Origin: Sphingomonas sp. GC_Shp_5
GTDB taxonomy: Bacteria; Pseudomonadota; Alphaproteobacteria; Sphingomonadales; Sphingomonadaceae
NCBI RefSeq assembly: GCF_026540855.1
Contig: NZ_JALNUP010000002.1
Location: 186,001-250,000, forward strand
Direction of reading: 5' to 3'
DNA length: 64,000 bases
The notes beneath the pieces are model-generated. The model was not told the origin of the DNA, did not search any database, and saw nothing but the letters and a program-made list of their open reading frames with translations. How positions within the stretch are numbered: the first letter of the stretch is position 1; every line of letters begins with the position of its first letter. Positions 20,981 through 29,099 of this stretch are shown piece after piece. Made by a program: the position numbers and the translations under genes.

Positions 20981-21535
20981 ATGACCGACAACACCACCAC
21001 CGACACCGACAATCTGCGCCAGGAAACCGCCGAAGCCGCGCCCGAAGTTGCCGAGCACGACCAGGGCCAGGCGCGGATCGCGGAGCTGGAGGATCAGCTC
21101 GCCGAGGCCAAGCAGCAGGTGCTTTATGCCCAGGCCGAGATCCAGAACGTCCGTCGCCGCGCCGAAAAGGAAGCGCAGGACGCCCGCAATTATGCCTCGA
21201 CCAATTTCGCGCGCGACATCCTCTCGGTCGCGGACAATCTGTCTCGCGCGCTCACCGCGATCCCGGGCGACCTGCGCAATGACGAGAAGATGAAGAGCCT
21301 CGTGGTCGGCCTGGAAGCGACCGGCCGCGAGCTCGACAGCGTGTTCAGCCGCAACGGCATCACCAAGGTGGAGGCGATGGGCGCCGCGCTCGATCCCAAC
21401 AAGCACCAGGCGATGATGGAAGTGCCGAGCGACGCAGAGCCCGGCACGATCGTCCAGGAAATGCAGGCGGGTTACATGATCAAGGACCGGCTGCTGCGCC
21501 CGGCGCTGGTCGGCGTCGCCCGCAAGCCGGACTGA
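20981..21535 (+). CDS. grpE: Nucleotide exchange factor GrpE
   Basis: A 184-residue co-chaperone that releases ADP from DnaK. It has an acidic, Thr-rich N-terminus, a long coiled-coil (AELEDQLAEAKQQVLYAQAE, with NVRRRAEKE) and a C-terminal beta-domain ending with the family signature VQEMQAGYMIKDRLLRPALV. It is the second gene of hrcA-grpE, and its partner dnaK lies 3.6 kb downstream. Confidence 0.97.
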   Translation: MTDNTTTDTDNLRQETAEAAPEVAEHDQGQARIAELEDQLAEAKQQVLYAQAEIQNVRRRAEKEAQDARNYASTNFARDILSVADNLSRALTAIPGDLRNDEKMKSLVVGLEATGRELDSVFSRNGITKVEAMGAALDPNKHQAMMEVPSDAEPGTIVQEMQAGYMIKDRLLRPALVGVARKPD

Positions 21536-21616
21536 GCCTGGCGCCAGCCCAACCGGTCATCCCTTGTCGTCCCGGTGCACCCGAGGTGGCATGAGAATGA
21601 CCGGTAACTAGCGGCG

Positions 21617-21865
21617 CTAGACTTGGGCAGCTTTGAGCGCCGCGTTGATCCGCGCCTGCCAGCCGCGGCCGGTAGCGCGGAACTTCGCCAATACCTCGGG
21701 ATCGAGACGCAGCGTCACCTGTTGCTTGGTCGGCGCTCGCTGCACGCCGCGCATCCGAACCTGTCGTTCGACCAGCGCCTGCTGCAACGCTGCTTCGCTG
21801 ACGCTGAAATCGTCAGGATCATCCGGATCCGCCGGGATGGCGATGGTATCCTCGGGCCTCGGCAT
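21617..21865 (-). CDS. brnA: BrnA-type antitoxin (DUF4415/COG3514)
   Basis: An 82-residue antitoxin. The acidic N-terminus (DPDDPDDFSVSE) is followed by the C-terminal ribbon-helix-helix region VTLRLDPEVLAKFRATGRGW and the terminal QARINAALKAA typical of BrnA. BrnA neutralises the BrnT ribonuclease, and the complex represses its own promoter through the RHH domain (known from Brucella). The start at 21865 lies inside the brnT reading frame, giving a 47-bp overlap in the standard brnT-brnA order. Confidence 0.88.
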   Translation of the reverse strand: MPRPEDTIAIPADPDDPDDFSVSEAALQQALVERQVRMRGVQRAPTKQQVTLRLDPEVLAKFRATGRGWQARINAALKAAQV

Positions 21866-22103
21866 CGTTGCTCTTCCTCACTGAAATAAAGCGGACGGTT
21901 TCTTCCCGGCGCACATAGACGGCGGTCCACAGCCGGTCCTCGACCATGCCGATCACCTTGAAGCGATCCTCCCCATCCTCAGGCCGCGCCGCGCTGATGA
22001 CGAGGGCAGCAGCATCGGTGAAAAGCTGCTCGCCAAACTCCAGCGAGACACCGTGTTTGGCGAGGTTGATCGCGTCCTTGGCGGGGTCGAATGCGATCCG
22101 CAT
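21819..22103 (-). CDS. brnT: BrnT-type ribonuclease toxin (DUF497)
   Basis: A 94-residue toxin of the RelE-like BrnT fold. Diagnostic features are FDPAKDAINLAKHGVS near the start, the central DRFKVIGMVEDRLWTAVYV strand pair, and the C-terminal RFISVRKSNDAEARGY with the active-site Arg and Lys cluster. BrnT cleaves RNA and halts growth when free. No Shine-Dalgarno is seen before the ATG at 22103, and the -10 box ends five bases from it, so the mRNA may be leaderless. Such pairs often travel on mobile DNA, but nothing mobile is seen beside this one. Confidence 0.88.
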   Translation of the reverse strand: MRIAFDPAKDAINLAKHGVSLEFGEQLFTDAAALVISAARPEDGEDRFKVIGMVEDRLWTAVYVRREETVRFISVRKSNDAEARGYHRHPGGSG

Positions 22104-22108
22104 GTCTT

Positions 22109-22137
22109 ATTGTAACTACAATCAGACTCGTTATCAA
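22109..22137 (-). promoter_or_regulatory. brnTA promoter with palindromic operator over the -10 box
   Basis: On the minus strand TTGATA (22132-22137) and TACAAT (22109-22114) are separated by 17 nt, a near-consensus sigma-70 promoter. The -10 box is one arm of a perfect 14-bp palindrome ATTGTA-GT-TACAAT (22109-22122), a likely site for the BrnA RHH repressor. A GANTC methylation site (22125-22129) is in the spacer. Confidence 0.7.
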
Positions 22138-22174
22138 GTGGACTTCGTCGCCACCGAGCCGCTACACCAATATC

Positions 22175-23398
22175 ATGAACGCCAATCTCACCGCCGATCG
22201 CGCCACCTTCGTCACCCACCTCGAATGCTCGCTGACCGGCGAGCGCTATGAGGCGGACCAGCTTCACGGCCTGTCCGCGGCGGGCAAGCCGCTGCTGGTG
22301 CGCTACGACCTCGACGCGGTGAAGGCCAACCTGCCGCGGCCGCTGCTCGAGGCGCGGCCGACCGACTTGTGGCGCTGGCGCGAATTGCTGCCCGTGCGCC
22401 ACACCGCCGACATCGTCAGCCTTGGCGAAATCGAGACGCCGCTGGTGCCGATCGGCAAGTCCGGCGGCCCCAACGTGCTGGTCAAGGACGAGGGGCGGCT
22501 GCCCACCGGTTCGTTCAAGGCGCGCGGGCTGGTGATGGCGGTGGCGATGGCCAAGGAACTCGGTGTCACCAGGATCGCGATGCCGACCAACGGCAATGCC
22601 GGCGCCGCGCTTGCGGCTTATGCCAGCCGCTGCGGGATCGAGACGATCGTGTTCTGCCCCGAGGACACGCCCGAGGTGAACGTCCGCGAGATCGCGATGC
22701 AGGGCGCGCGGGTGTGGCGGGTCAACGGGTTGATCGACGATTGCGGTGCGATCGTCGGCAAGGGCGCCGCAGAGGGGCGCTGGTTCGATTTCTCGACGCT
22801 GAAAGAGCCCTATCGGATCGAGGGCAAGAAGACGATGGGGCTGGAGCTCGCCGCGCAGCTCGGCTGGAAGCTGCCGGATGCGATCTTCTACCCCACCGGT
22901 GGCGGCACCGGTCTGATCGGCATGTGGAAGGCGTTCGACGAGCTGGAAAAGCTCGGCTGGATCGGGCCCGAGCGCCCGCGGATGTATGCGGTCCAGGCCT
23001 CGGGCTGCGCGCCGATCGTGCGCGCGTTCGAGGAAGGCGTGGAACATGCCGAGCGCTGGGAGGATGCCTCCACCGTGGCGATGGGCATCCGCGTGCCGAA
23101 GGCGATCGGCGATTTCCTGATCCTGCGCGCGGTGCGCGAGAGCGGCGGCAAGGCGCTCGGCGTCGGCGATCCCGCGATCCTCAAGGCGGTGGACGATTGC
23201 GCGCGCCGCGACGGCCTGCTGCTCTGCCCCGAAGGCGGCGCGACGCTGGCGGCGTATAAGGAGGCGCTGCGCTCCGGCGAGGTGGACGAGGACGAGCAGG
23301 TGGTGCTGTTCAATTGCGCGACCGGGCTGAAATATCCGATGCCCGAGGCACCGCAGGCGCTGGATCGCCACCAGCCGATAGATTTCGATGCGCTGTAG
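22175..23398 (+). CDS. thrC: Threonine synthase
   Basis: A 407-residue PLP enzyme of fold type II that turns O-phosphohomoserine into threonine. The N-terminal region resembles the family cap (LECSLTGERYEADQLHGL). The PLP lysine is K115 in TGSFKARG, and the phosphate-binding glycine loop is FYPTGGGTGLIGMWKA. It is a short single-domain form about the size of cystathionine gamma-synthase-like relatives; threonine dehydratase is an alternative but the N-terminal motif argues against it. The start at 22175 has little ribosome-binding sequence. It diverges from brnTA. Confidence 0.88.
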   Translation: MNANLTADRATFVTHLECSLTGERYEADQLHGLSAAGKPLLVRYDLDAVKANLPRPLLEARPTDLWRWRELLPVRHTADIVSLGEIETPLVPIGKSGGPNVLVKDEGRLPTGSFKARGLVMAVAMAKELGVTRIAMPTNGNAGAALAAYASRCGIETIVFCPEDTPEVNVREIAMQGARVWRVNGLIDDCGAIVGKGAAEGRWFDFSTLKEPYRIEGKKTMGLELAAQLGWKLPDAIFYPTGGGTGLIGMWKAFDELEKLGWIGPERPRMYAVQASGCAPIVRAFEEGVEHAERWEDASTVAMGIRVPKAIGDFLILRAVRESGGKALGVGDPAILKAVDDCARRDGLLLCPEGGATLAAYKEALRSGEVDEDEQVVLFNCATGLKYPMPEAPQALDRHQPIDFDAL

Positions 23399-23450
23399 GA
23401 AGTTGGCCGCCGGTACGCTTTTCGCCGGCCGCCAGCATTGCTGCCTTCTT

Positions 23451-23542
23451 CGTCATCCTGAACGTGGTTCAGGGCCCATCACCGGCGGCGTCCATGAGCG
23501 GAGCGGCCTGGCCATGGATGCTAAAACGAGTTCAGCATGACG
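23451..23542. repeat. CGTCATCCTGAAC / GTTCAGCATGACG inverted repeat
   Basis: A 22-nt arm at 23451-23472 pairs imperfectly with 23521-23542 around a GC-rich centre. The right arm matches the element at 7894-7914 (CGAGTTCAGCATGACG). It sits between the convergent thrC and thioesterase genes and may serve as a 3'-end structure for both. Confidence 0.75.
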
Positions 23543-23569
23543 GCGGGGAACTAGGGGCGAGCTGCCCGC

Positions 23570-23971
23570 TCAATCCTTCGGGAAGAAGCGCTCGATCACA
23601 TTGGCCGCGAGCCGCGCCGGCCGGTGCGTCGTCGCATCCAGGCAGCACCAGCTCGATTTGACCTCGGCGAGCACTTCCTCGCCGCGCTTGATCACCGTCT
23701 CGTAGAATGCCCGCGCACCCTGAACCTTCTCCAGCAGCACGGTGGCGATCACCTCGTCGTCGAGGAAGGTCGGCTTGCGATAGGTGATCTCATGCTTGAG
23801 CGCGACCCACAGGTGCGTCGCGACCGCATCGGGCGGCGCGAGACGCTGCCAATGGCTGATCACCGCCTCCTGTACCCACTTGAGATAGCTGGCGTTGTTG
23901 ACATGACCCATGAAGTCGATGTCGGCCGGATCGATGCCGATCGGATAGCTGTGGGGGATCGCGGTGGACAC
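23570..23971 (-). CDS. Acyl-CoA thioesterase, 4HBT hotdog family
   Basis: A 133-residue single hotdog domain. The segment DIDFMGHVNNASYLKW near residue 17-32 carries the Asp and the GHVNN loop typical of the YbgC/FadM-like acyl-CoA thioesterases. FHEITYR-type strand and VLLEKVQGARAFYE complete the fold. Substrate unknown; relatives hydrolyse 4-hydroxybenzoyl-CoA or fatty acyl-CoA. It lies alone between thrC and the HExxH gene. Confidence 0.87.
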   Translation of the reverse strand: MSTAIPHSYPIGIDPADIDFMGHVNNASYLKWVQEAVISHWQRLAPPDAVATHLWVALKHEITYRKPTFLDDEVIATVLLEKVQGARAFYETVIKRGEEVLAEVKSSWCCLDATTHRPARLAANVIERFFPKD

Positions 23972-24066
23972 GATAATTCGTGTACCACCAAAAGCTTACC
24001 CAAGCGATGACAGATTGGGCCGCGGCGGCATGTTTATCGCTAATGCCGATTAGCGGATCGAGCGGA

Positions 24067-24543
24067 TCAGCCGCCGCGGAACGGCAGCAGCGTGTCATAT
24101 TGGCCGAGCGGCGGCGCACCGGGCACGCGGGCGCCGTGGCGGAGCAGAAAGGCGTGGCGGACGATCTCGCCTTGCTGCTCGATGCCATAGCGGTGGAGCG
24201 GCTGGCCGGGCTTCAGCGCATAATCGTAGCGGCACCACGGGTGGCGGGCGAGCGGCAGAAAGATGCCGCGCTGGTGCTGCCAGACGTGGACCATCTCATG
24301 GATGAACAGGCCCTGGTCGGTAAGCGCGGCGGCGGCGAAATCGTCGCGATAGCCGGTGCCATGGGGGTGAAAATGGATGCAGCCGCGCGGCGCCATCACC
24401 GTGTCGCGCGGCTGGAAGAAGGCCCATTTGCGCCGCACGATCCGTACCGGGGCATAATCGATCGCGTCGCCGAACACCGATCCCGCCAGCGCGATCTCGC
24501 CGGCCGTCAGCGCGCGCCCCGACATCGTATTGGCGTCGGCCAT
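24067..24543 (-). CDS. HExxH-containing protein of unknown function (Vgr-related type)
   Basis: A 158-residue cytosolic protein with no signal peptide. A central FIHEMVHVWQHQ contains a HExxH metal-binding motif, as in zincin proteases, and GCIHFHPHGTGYRDDF precedes it. I believe homologues are often named 'vgr related protein' in sphingomonad genomes, but no VgrG domain or type VI secretion gene is seen here. It starts five bases from the end of the copper chaperone gene on the same strand, so the two probably form an operon. Protease activity is not shown. Confidence 0.7.
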   Translation of the reverse strand: MADANTMSGRALTAGEIALAGSVFGDAIDYAPVRIVRRKWAFFQPRDTVMAPRGCIHFHPHGTGYRDDFAAAALTDQGLFIHEMVHVWQHQRGIFLPLARHPWCRYDYALKPGQPLHRYGIEQQGEIVRHAFLLRHGARVPGAPPLGQYDTLLPFRGG

Positions 24544-24548
24544 CGCGA

Positions 24549-24992
24549 TCAGGCGTCGGGCATCGGCTGGCCTGGGCCGACCACGATGGCGGTGGTCACC
24601 AGCCGCTGGCCATCGGCGAAGCTCAGCGTGACCACCGGCCGCCGGCCGCCGGGCTTGATCCCGGGATTGACGTCGAACAGCATCACGTGGCGGCCGCCCG
24701 GCGCGAAGACGATGTCGGCGCGCGCCGGGACGGCCAGCCGCGCGAGCGGCGCCATCGTCGTCATCCCGCGCTTGGCCATGCTCTCGTGCATCTCGCTGCT
24801 CACCGTCACGTCGGTGGTAACGCCGATCAGCGTCACCGGCAGCGGGCCGCCATGGAGGGTAAAATAGAGCGCCGAAGGCCGGCTCGGCACCGCGGCGAGC
24901 CGCACCCAGGCCTGCTCCACGGTCGGCGTGTCGGGGCTGGTGCACCCGGTCGTCACCGCCGCGCCGAGCGCCAGCGCCATCACCGTTCGCAT
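24549..24992 (-). CDS. PCu(A)C-type copper chaperone lipoprotein
   Basis: A 147-residue lipoprotein (lipobox VTTGC, Cys17) with a PCu(A)C domain. Copper ligands fit the family pattern: His in SSEMHESM, Met in MTTMAPL, and HxM in GGRHVMLFD. These periplasmic proteins deliver Cu(I) to cytochrome oxidase or hold copper. The start at 24992 (MRTVMALA) is preferred over an upstream ATG at 25067 that falls in the dnaK promoter. It is divergent from dnaK and first of a two-gene unit with the HExxH protein. Confidence 0.85.
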   Translation of the reverse strand: MRTVMALALGAAVTTGCTSPDTPTVEQAWVRLAAVPSRPSALYFTLHGGPLPVTLIGVTTDVTVSSEMHESMAKRGMTTMAPLARLAVPARADIVFAPGGRHVMLFDVNPGIKPGGRRPVVTLSFADGQRLVTTAIVVGPGQPMPDA

Positions 24993-25057
24993 GCCGTCCC
25001 TCCCGTACCGATCTCCCGGTTCGGGAAATCTCCGATGCGCTCTAGGTTCCGCGCCTT

Positions 25058-25088
25058 CTTGCGGCAAGCGGGCGCCCCCCTATATCCG
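25058..25088 (+). promoter_or_regulatory. Sigma-32 (RpoH) promoter of dnaK
   Basis: CTTG (25058-25061), a 17-nt spacer and CCTATATCCG (25079-25088) fit exactly the alphaproteobacterial RpoH consensus CTTG-N17/18-CYTATNTNNG. Transcription would start about 25096, leaving a leader of about 75 nt before dnaK. No CIRCE repeat is seen, so heat induction here is predicted to be sigma-32 only. Confidence 0.82.
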
Positions 25089-25170
25089 GCCTAGCAACGG
25101 GAAATTGCGCAGCCGTAACGGGGCGTCGTTTCCCATGGTTTTTTTGTTCGTGAGGGGCTGAAGAGCACAC

Positions 25171-27072
25171 ATGGCTAAAGTTATCGGTATCGATCTCGGC
25201 ACTACCAACAGCTGCGTCGCAGTGATGGAAGCCGGCAAGCCCAAGGTCATCGAGAATGTCGAGGGCGCGCGCACCACGCCGTCGATTGTCGCCTTCGCCA
25301 AGGATGGCGAGCGACTGGTCGGCCAGCCGGCCAAGCGCCAGGCGGTCACCAACGGCGACAACACCATCTTCGCGGTGAAGCGCCTGATCGGCCGCCGCTT
25401 CGACGACCCGATCACCAAGAAGGACACCGAGCTGGTGCCGTACAAGATCGCGCGCGGCCCGAACGGCGACGCGTGGGTCTCGGCCGGCGGCAAGGATTAT
25501 TCGCCGTCGCAGATCTCGGCGTTCACGCTGCAGAAGATGAAGGAGACCGCGGAGTCGTATCTCGGCGAGACGGTCACGCAGGCGGTCATCACCGTGCCGG
25601 CCTATTTTAACGACGCCCAGCGCCAGGCAACCAAGGATGCCGGCCAGATCGCCGGCCTCGAGGTGCTGCGCATCATCAACGAGCCGACCGCGGCGGCGCT
25701 CGCCTACGGCCTCGAGAAGCAGGACGGCAAGACGATCGCGGTTTACGATCTCGGCGGCGGCACGTTCGACGTCTCGATCCTCGAGATCGGCGACGGCGTG
25801 TTCGAGGTGAAGGCCACCAACGGCGACACCTTCCTGGGTGGTGAGGATTTCGACAACAAGCTGGTCGAATATCTCGCCGAGGGCTTCAAGAAGGACGAGG
25901 GCATCGACCTCGCCAAGGACAAGCTCGCGCTGCAGCGGCTCAAGGAAGCCGCGGAGAAGGCCAAGATCGAGCTGAGCTCGGCGGCGTCGACCGAGGTCAA
26001 CCTGCCGTTCATCACCGCCGACCAGAACGGCCCCAAGCATCTCGTGCGCACCATCACCCGCACCGATCTCGAAAAGCTGGTCGATGATCTGATCAAGCGC
26101 ACCATCGAGCCGATGAAGAAGGCGCTCGCCGATGCCGGCGTGAAGACCGACGACATCAGCGAAGTGGTGCTGGTCGGCGGCATGACGCGCATGCCCAAGG
26201 TGCGCGAAGCGGTGAAGAACTTCTTCGGCAAGGAGCCGCACACCGGCGTCAACCCGGACGAGGTCGTCGCGATGGGCGCCGCGATCCAGGCCGGCGTGCT
26301 GCAGGGCGACGTCAAGGACGTGCTGCTGCTCGACGTGACGCCGTTGTCGCTCGGCATCGAGACGCTGGGTGGCGTCTTCACCCGGATGATCGATCGCAAC
26401 ACGACGATCCCGACCAAGAAGAGCCAGACCTATTCGACCGCGGACGACAACCAGGGCGCGGTGACGATCCGCGTGTTCCAGGGCGAGCGCGAGATGGCCG
26501 CGGACAACAAGATCCTCGGCCAGTTCGACCTGGTCGGCATCCCGCCGGCGCCGCGCGGCGTGCCGCAGATCGAGGTCACCTTCGACATCGACGCCAACGG
26601 CCTCGTCAACGTCTCGGCCAAGGACAAGGGCACCGGCAAGGAGCAGCAGATCCGCATCCAGGCGTCGGGCGGCCTCAGCGACAACGACATCGAGCAGATG
26701 GTGCGCGATGCCGAGCAGTTCGCCGAGGAGGACAAGAAGCGTCGTGCCGGCGCCGAGGCGAAGAATAACGCCGAATCGCTGATCCACACTACCGAGCGCC
26801 AGCTCGCGGACAATGGCGACAAGGTCGACGACGCCTTGAAGTCGGAGATCCAGGGCGCGATCGACACCGCCAAGGCGGCGGTCGAAAGCGGCGATGCCGA
26901 TCGCATGACCGAGACGAGCCAGGCGCTTGCCCAGGTCGCGATGAAGCTCGGCCAGGCGATCTACGAGAAGCAGGCCCAGGCCGATGCGTCGCCGCATGGT
27001 GGTGCCGATGAGGCGCCCAAGGACGATGTGGTCGATGCCGAATTCTCGGAAGTCGACGACCACAAGGCGTAA
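25171..27072 (+). CDS. dnaK: Molecular chaperone DnaK (Hsp70)
   Basis: A 633-residue Hsp70. The ATPase domain begins [17 protein letters not shown] and contains [32 protein letters not shown] and [10 protein letters not shown]. The substrate-binding domain starts after the [11 protein letters not shown] linker and ends in a helical lid with the acidic tail [13 protein letters not shown]. Full standard length. It is followed by a hairpin repeat and dnaJ, the usual operon order. Confidence 0.98.
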   Translation: MAKVIGIDLGTTNSCVAVMEAGKPKVIENVEGARTTPSIVAFAKDGERLVGQPAKRQAVTNGDNTIFAVKRLIGRRFDDPITKKDTELVPYKIARGPNGDAWVSAGGKDYSPSQISAFTLQKMKETAESYLGETVTQAVITVPAYFNDAQRQATKDAGQIAGLEVLRIINEPTAAALAYGLEKQDGKTIAVYDLGGGTFDVSILEIGDGVFEVKATNGDTFLGGEDFDNKLVEYLAEGFKKDEGIDLAKDKLALQRLKEAAEKAKIELSSAASTEVNLPFITADQNGPKHLVRTITRTDLEKLVDDLIKRTIEPMKKALADAGVKTDDISEVVLVGGMTRMPKVREAVKNFFGKEPHTGVNPDEVVAMGAAIQAGVLQGDVKDVLLLDVTPLSLGIETLGGVFTRMIDRNTTIPTKKSQTYSTADDNQGAVTIRVFQGEREMAADNKILGQFDLVGIPPAPRGVPQIEVTFDIDANGLVNVSAKDKGTGKEQQIRIQASGGLSDNDIEQMVRDAEQFAEEDKKRRAGAEAKNNAESLIHTTERQLADNGDKVDDALKSEIQGAIDTAKAAVESGDADRMTETSQALAQVAMKLGQAIYEKQAQADASPHGGADEAPKDDVVDAEFSEVDDHKA

Positions 27073-27089
27073 GCGGGATGAATACCCCC

Positions 27090-27173
27090 CGTCATGCCGG
27101 CGAAAGCTGGCATCTCGTGCCGCAGGGGCTTTCCTTAGCGGCGCGAGACCCCAGCCTGCGCTGGGGTGACGGC
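27090..27173. repeat. Hairpin repeat between dnaK and dnaJ
   Basis: This is the reverse-orientation copy of the atpA-atpG element: 27145-27171 is the exact 27-nt reverse complement of 4742-4768. A CCCCAGC/GCTGGGG stem and a GCATC/GATGC-like outer arm can form. Its place between dnaK and dnaJ could lower dnaJ relative to dnaK. Confidence 0.85.
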
Positions 27174-27193
27174 GGGGAATTCGGGGGCCAAGT

Positions 27194-28324
27194 ATGAGTA
27201 CCGAGATCGACTATTACGAGCTGCTCGAATGCGAGCGGACCGCGGATGCGGGGACGATCAAGTCGTCCTACCGCAAGCTCGCGATGAAATATCACCCCGA
27301 CAAGAATGCGGGGTGCAAGGACAGCGAAGCCAAGTTCAAGGCGGTCAGCGAGGCGTATGACGTCCTCAAGGACCCGCAGAAGCGCGCGGCCTATGATCGC
27401 TTCGGCCATGCCGCCTTCCAGAACGGCGGCGGCGGCGGCGGCGGTGGTGGCGCGCAGGATTTCAGCGGCTTCTCCGACATCTTCGAATCGGTGTTTGGCG
27501 AGTTCATGGGCGGGCGCGGCGGTGGCGGGCGTGCCCAGCCGCGTCGCGGTGCCGATCTGCGCTACGACATGGAGGTCACCCTCGAGGAGGCGTTCCACGG
27601 CAAGTCGACCGAGATCACGGTCGACGTCTCGGCGCAGTGCGACACCTGCCACGGCTCGGGCGCCAAGCCCGGCACGCATGCCTCCACCTGCCGCCAGTGC
27701 AACGGCCACGGCAAGGTGCGCGCGCAGCAGGGCTTCTTCGTGGTCGAGCGTGCCTGCCCGGTGTGCCAGGGGTCGGGCGAGGTGATCGCCGACCCGTGCC
27801 CGGATTGCCGCGGCGACGGCCGGATCGAACAGACCAAGACGCTTGCCGTCAACGTCCCCCCCGGGGTGGACGAAGGCACCCGTATCCGCCTGTCGGGCGA
27901 AGGCGAGGCGGGCCCGCGCGGCGCGCCGGCGGGCGATCTGTACATCTTCCTCCACGTCAAGCGGCACACGCTGTTCGAGCGCGAGGGCACGACGCTGTTC
28001 GCGCGCGCGCCGATCAGCTTCACCACCGCCTCTCTTGGCGGTTCGCTATCGATCCCAGGGCTCGACGGGCAGACCCATGAGGTCAAGATCCCGGCCGGAA
28101 TCCAGTCCGGCAAGCAATTGCGCCAGCGCGGCGCCGGCATGCCGGTGCTGCAGGGCAGGGGGCATGGCGACCTGGTGATCCAGATCGACGTCGAGACCCC
28201 GACCAAGCTGTCGACGCGCCAGCGCGAATTGCTCGAGCTGTTCCGCGAAACCGAGACGGGCGACGAATGCCCGGCGACGCAGGGCTTCTTCGCCAAACTG
28301 AAGGGCGTATTCGCCGGAGAATGA
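27194..28324 (+). CDS. dnaJ: Molecular chaperone DnaJ (Hsp40)
   Basis: A 376-residue class I J protein. The J domain has the catalytic HPD in MKYHPDK; a poly-Gly linker follows. The zinc-finger region holds four CxxCxGxG repeats ([32 protein letters not shown]), then come the C-terminal substrate domains. It stimulates DnaK ATPase. It shares the dnaK sigma-32 promoter through the repeat-containing spacer. Confidence 0.98.
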   Translation: MSTEIDYYELLECERTADAGTIKSSYRKLAMKYHPDKNAGCKDSEAKFKAVSEAYDVLKDPQKRAAYDRFGHAAFQNGGGGGGGGGAQDFSGFSDIFESVFGEFMGGRGGGGRAQPRRGADLRYDMEVTLEEAFHGKSTEITVDVSAQCDTCHGSGAKPGTHASTCRQCNGHGKVRAQQGFFVVERACPVCQGSGEVIADPCPDCRGDGRIEQTKTLAVNVPPGVDEGTRIRLSGEGEAGPRGAPAGDLYIFLHVKRHTLFEREGTTLFARAPISFTTASLGGSLSIPGLDGQTHEVKIPAGIQSGKQLRQRGAGMPVLQGRGHGDLVIQIDVETPTKLSTRQRELLELFRETETGDECPATQGFFAKLKGVFAGE

Positions 28325-28358
28325 ACGGCGCCGTCACGGTGCCGCGAAAGGGGAACCG

Positions 28359-28814
28359 ATGACGGTGATCGTGTTGACGTGGTTGGCATGCTGGCTGGTG
28401 ATGGCGATCGCGCCGGGCGTGCCGGCCAGCCGGGCGCTGCAACGCTGGCTGGTCGAGGCGCCCGCAGCCCGGCTGCTCGTGCTCAGCCGCGGCGATGTCG
28501 CCGTGATGATCATTCTTGGGATGGCAGCGGCGATCATGCTCACCGTCGGTGAGACAGATGGCGTGCGGCTGGTGACCTTCGCGCTGCCCGACCTGGCCAT
28601 GTGGCTGACCAGCCTCGAGCTGTCCGCCCTGGTCGACGTCGCGGTGGCGTTGGTCACGGCTGTGTCCGCGGTCCGAGGCAGTGGCTTGGCCGGTCGCATC
28701 GGGACGGCGAGGCTGCCGCGCGTAGGCCGGCATGGCCGATCGCGCCGTTCGCGGCGTTTGCTGGCGAGCAACGATGATAATGACGAGCGAGCGGTCCGGT
28801 CGCTGGTCGCGTGA
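28359..28814 (+). CDS. Small membrane protein of unknown function
   Basis: A 151-residue protein with three to four hydrophobic segments: about 2-20 (VLTWLACWLVMAIA), 44-63 (DVAVMIILGMAAAIM), and 70-106, which may be one or two spans. A short, strongly basic cytosolic tail (RHGRSRRSRR) follows. The ATG at 28359 is preceded by [10 protein letters not shown] do not recognise a family. It lies 34 bp after dnaJ and could be read through from the heat-shock operon. Confidence 0.6.
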   Translation: MTVIVLTWLACWLVMAIAPGVPASRALQRWLVEAPAARLLVLSRGDVAVMIILGMAAAIMLTVGETDGVRLVTFALPDLAMWLTSLELSALVDVAVALVTAVSAVRGSGLAGRIGTARLPRVGRHGRSRRSRRLLASNDDNDERAVRSLVA

Positions 28815-28832
28815 CCGATCCCGCCCGAGCCA

Positions 28833-28851
28833 CGCCCCCTTGCCGGGGGCG
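28833..28851. terminator. Hairpin between convergent small membrane genes
   Basis: CGCCCCC (28833-28839) pairs perfectly with GGGGGCG (28845-28851) around a five-base loop. It lies 18 bp behind one gene and 13 bp behind the 28-aa gene on the other strand. There is no T-run, so it is a weak intrinsic terminator or an mRNA 3'-end protector. Confidence 0.45.
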
Positions 28852-28864
28852 GGCGGGCAGATGA

Positions 28865-28951
28865 TCAGAAGGAGGTAACTACCACCCCGACCACCAGCGC
28901 CTGGGCCGCGATTGCCAGCATGGTGCTGGTCACGGTTTCGAACATACGCAT
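28865..28951 (-). CDS. 28-residue hydrophobic membrane peptide
   Basis: The frame encodes a 28-residue peptide: a short N-terminus (MRMFETV) and one hydrophobic helix (STMLAIAAQALVVGVVVTSF) long enough to cross the membrane. A Shine-Dalgarno GGAGA lies seven bases before the ATG at 28951. The initiator MRM offers two adjacent starts. It ends 13 bp from a hairpin, and palindromic repeats lie about 80 bp upstream, so it looks like a self-contained transcription unit. Its function is unknown; candidates include a regulatory small membrane protein or a type I toxin, though no antisense RNA is evident. Confidence 0.55.
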   Translation of the reverse strand: MRMFETVTSTMLAIAAQALVVGVVVTSF

Positions 28952-29030
28952 GGGTTGGTCTCCGATGCCGGAAAAATATCCGGCAAGCGCGAGATGGTGA
29001 TAGTTGCCGGCGCGCGCAATATAATTACGT

Positions 29031-29057
29031 GCAATCGTGATTGCGTCCGACGCAATC
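29031..29057. promoter_or_regulatory. Overlapping GCAATC palindromes, possible operator
   Basis: GCAATC-GT-GATTGC (29031-29044) overlaps a 19-bp perfect palindrome GATTGCGTC-C-GACGCAATC (29039-29057). Three half-sites in 27 bp suggest cooperative binding of a dimeric regulator. It lies between purB and the 28-aa gene. No nearby gene encodes an obvious partner. Confidence 0.45.
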
Positions 29058-29099
29058 GCCCGTCACTCCAGCGCAGCTCCGGAGCAACGGGCAGAGCGG

